NCBI GenBank assembly: GCA_009783865.1
Contig: WRCR01000030.1
Coordinates: 1 to 16,072, forward strand
Direction of reading: 5' to 3'
Length of the DNA stretch: 16,072 nucleotides
Source of the DNA: Planctomycetaceae bacterium
GTDB lineage: Bacteria > Planctomycetota > Planctomycetia > Pirellulales > Thermoguttaceae
Made by a program: the position numbers and the translations under genes. Shown here piece after piece: positions 15,744 through 16,072 of the stretch (position 1 is the first letter of the stretch; each line of letters begins with the position of its first letter). Under the pieces are notes generated by a model. It saw nothing but the letters and a program-made list of their open reading frames with translations, had not been told where the DNA came from and ran no database searches.

Positions 15744-16072
15744 CAAATCCAGCGACGGCAGCGGAATCTGCCGATAACCCATTGTGCATTCCGTGAGCGT
15801 TGCCCGATAATTCGTGTCTTGAAGCAAAGTCGTCCGCCGGTCTTTTGCCGGAAATACCGTTGAATAAATGCGGATTTCACCGTCCAGCGATGTTACCACT
15901 TCCTCCCGCCAATCCCCGTAAAGGTCGGCAATCAAAATGATGCTGCCCTCAAACGGCGTATCAACTATCGGCTCAAATGAAGGATACGCAACCGGCTTGC
16001 CGTTTATAATCAAAGACCGCTGCAAGGTCTCGTTCCACCAAACACTCTTCGGCGCAAGGTCTCTAACCGGAA
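15726..16072 (-). CDS. Rhamnogalacturonan-lyase-like protein, C-terminal fragment (5' end outside window)
   Basis: The minus-strand frame is open from the window edge at 16072 to TAA at 15728-15726, giving about 115 codons of a longer protein. Visible segments are SVWWNETLQRSLI, ADLYGDWREEVV, EIRIYSTVFPAKDR and a YR...MGYRQIPLPS ending. These match the C-terminal beta-propeller end of PL11-type rhamnogalacturonan lyases, where a GDWREE motif is followed by a RIYTT strand and a Y-x-Q-P-P-like terminus. Known PL11 enzymes cleave the rhamnogalacturonan I backbone by beta-elimination and bind calcium. Whether this one is active cannot be judged without the rest. An internal TTG at 16025 is not a real start. 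The protein is probably secreted. Confidence 0.7.
   Translation of the reverse strand, partial: PVRDLAPKSVWWNETLQRSLIINGKPVAYPSFEPIVDTPFEGSIILIADLYGDWREEVVTSLDGEIRIYSTVFPAKDRRTTLLQDTNYRATLTECTMGYRQIPLPSLDLKKTAR

Overview
The window looks like chromosomal DNA from a planctomycete, probably of the Pirellulales/Thermoguttaceae type. The strongest pointer is the minus-strand gene at 6772-8052. It encodes a DUF1559 prepilin-like protein with the FTLVELLVV helix, the AREAARRMQC stretch and an H-X9-DG motif, a family greatly expanded in Planctomycetes. The style of the DnaE protein, lipoprotein and secretion signals (a diderm cell), many starts without Shine-Dalgarno sequences, and carbohydrate-active enzymes at both edges all fit. 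By eye G+C is a little under one half, with no clear compositional island.

Layout. (1) 1-1482, plus: 3' part of a GH38-like alpha-mannosidase gene, cut by the window edge. (2) 1586-2470, plus: a good sigma70-type promoter with a 12-bp palindrome at the predicted transcription start, a xylose-isomerase-like TIM-barrel gene, and a terminator-like hairpin beginning at its stop codon. (3) 2492-6727, plus: dnaE (replicative DNA polymerase III alpha) followed 21 nt later by a fumarylacetoacetate-hydrolase-family gene, closed by a strong hairpin shared with the convergent gene. (4) 6772-10142, minus: the DUF1559 prepilin-like gene and a secreted chaperone-like protein with two tandem parvulin modules. 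They are separated by about 300 bp holding a MITE-like palindromic repeat. (5) 10143-10345: divergent promoters. (6) 10346-15701, plus: a secreted beta-propeller protein, then an RND efflux pump whose stop overlaps the start of a lipoprotein adaptor gene. (7) 15726-16072, minus: C-terminal end of a rhamnogalacturonan-lyase-like protein, cut by the window edge.

How the genes relate. The RND pump and adaptor form one translationally coupled unit and would need an outer-membrane channel encoded elsewhere. The parvulin protein and the propeller protein share a divergent promoter region, and both are predicted to be exported. dnaE and the FAH gene are probably co-transcribed by proximity, without an obvious functional link. 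The mannosidase-like and lyase-like fragments suggest an organism that degrades plant or microbial polysaccharides.

I found no phage, CRISPR, toxin-antitoxin, IS transposase, rRNA or tRNA features and no clearly new multi-gene system. The points most worth a second look are the MITE-like element touching the parvulin stop codon, the palindrome embedded in frame in the prepilin leader, the palindromic possible operator upstream of the TIM-barrel gene, the double parvulin protein with substituted active-site positions, and the promoter/start arrangement of dnaE.
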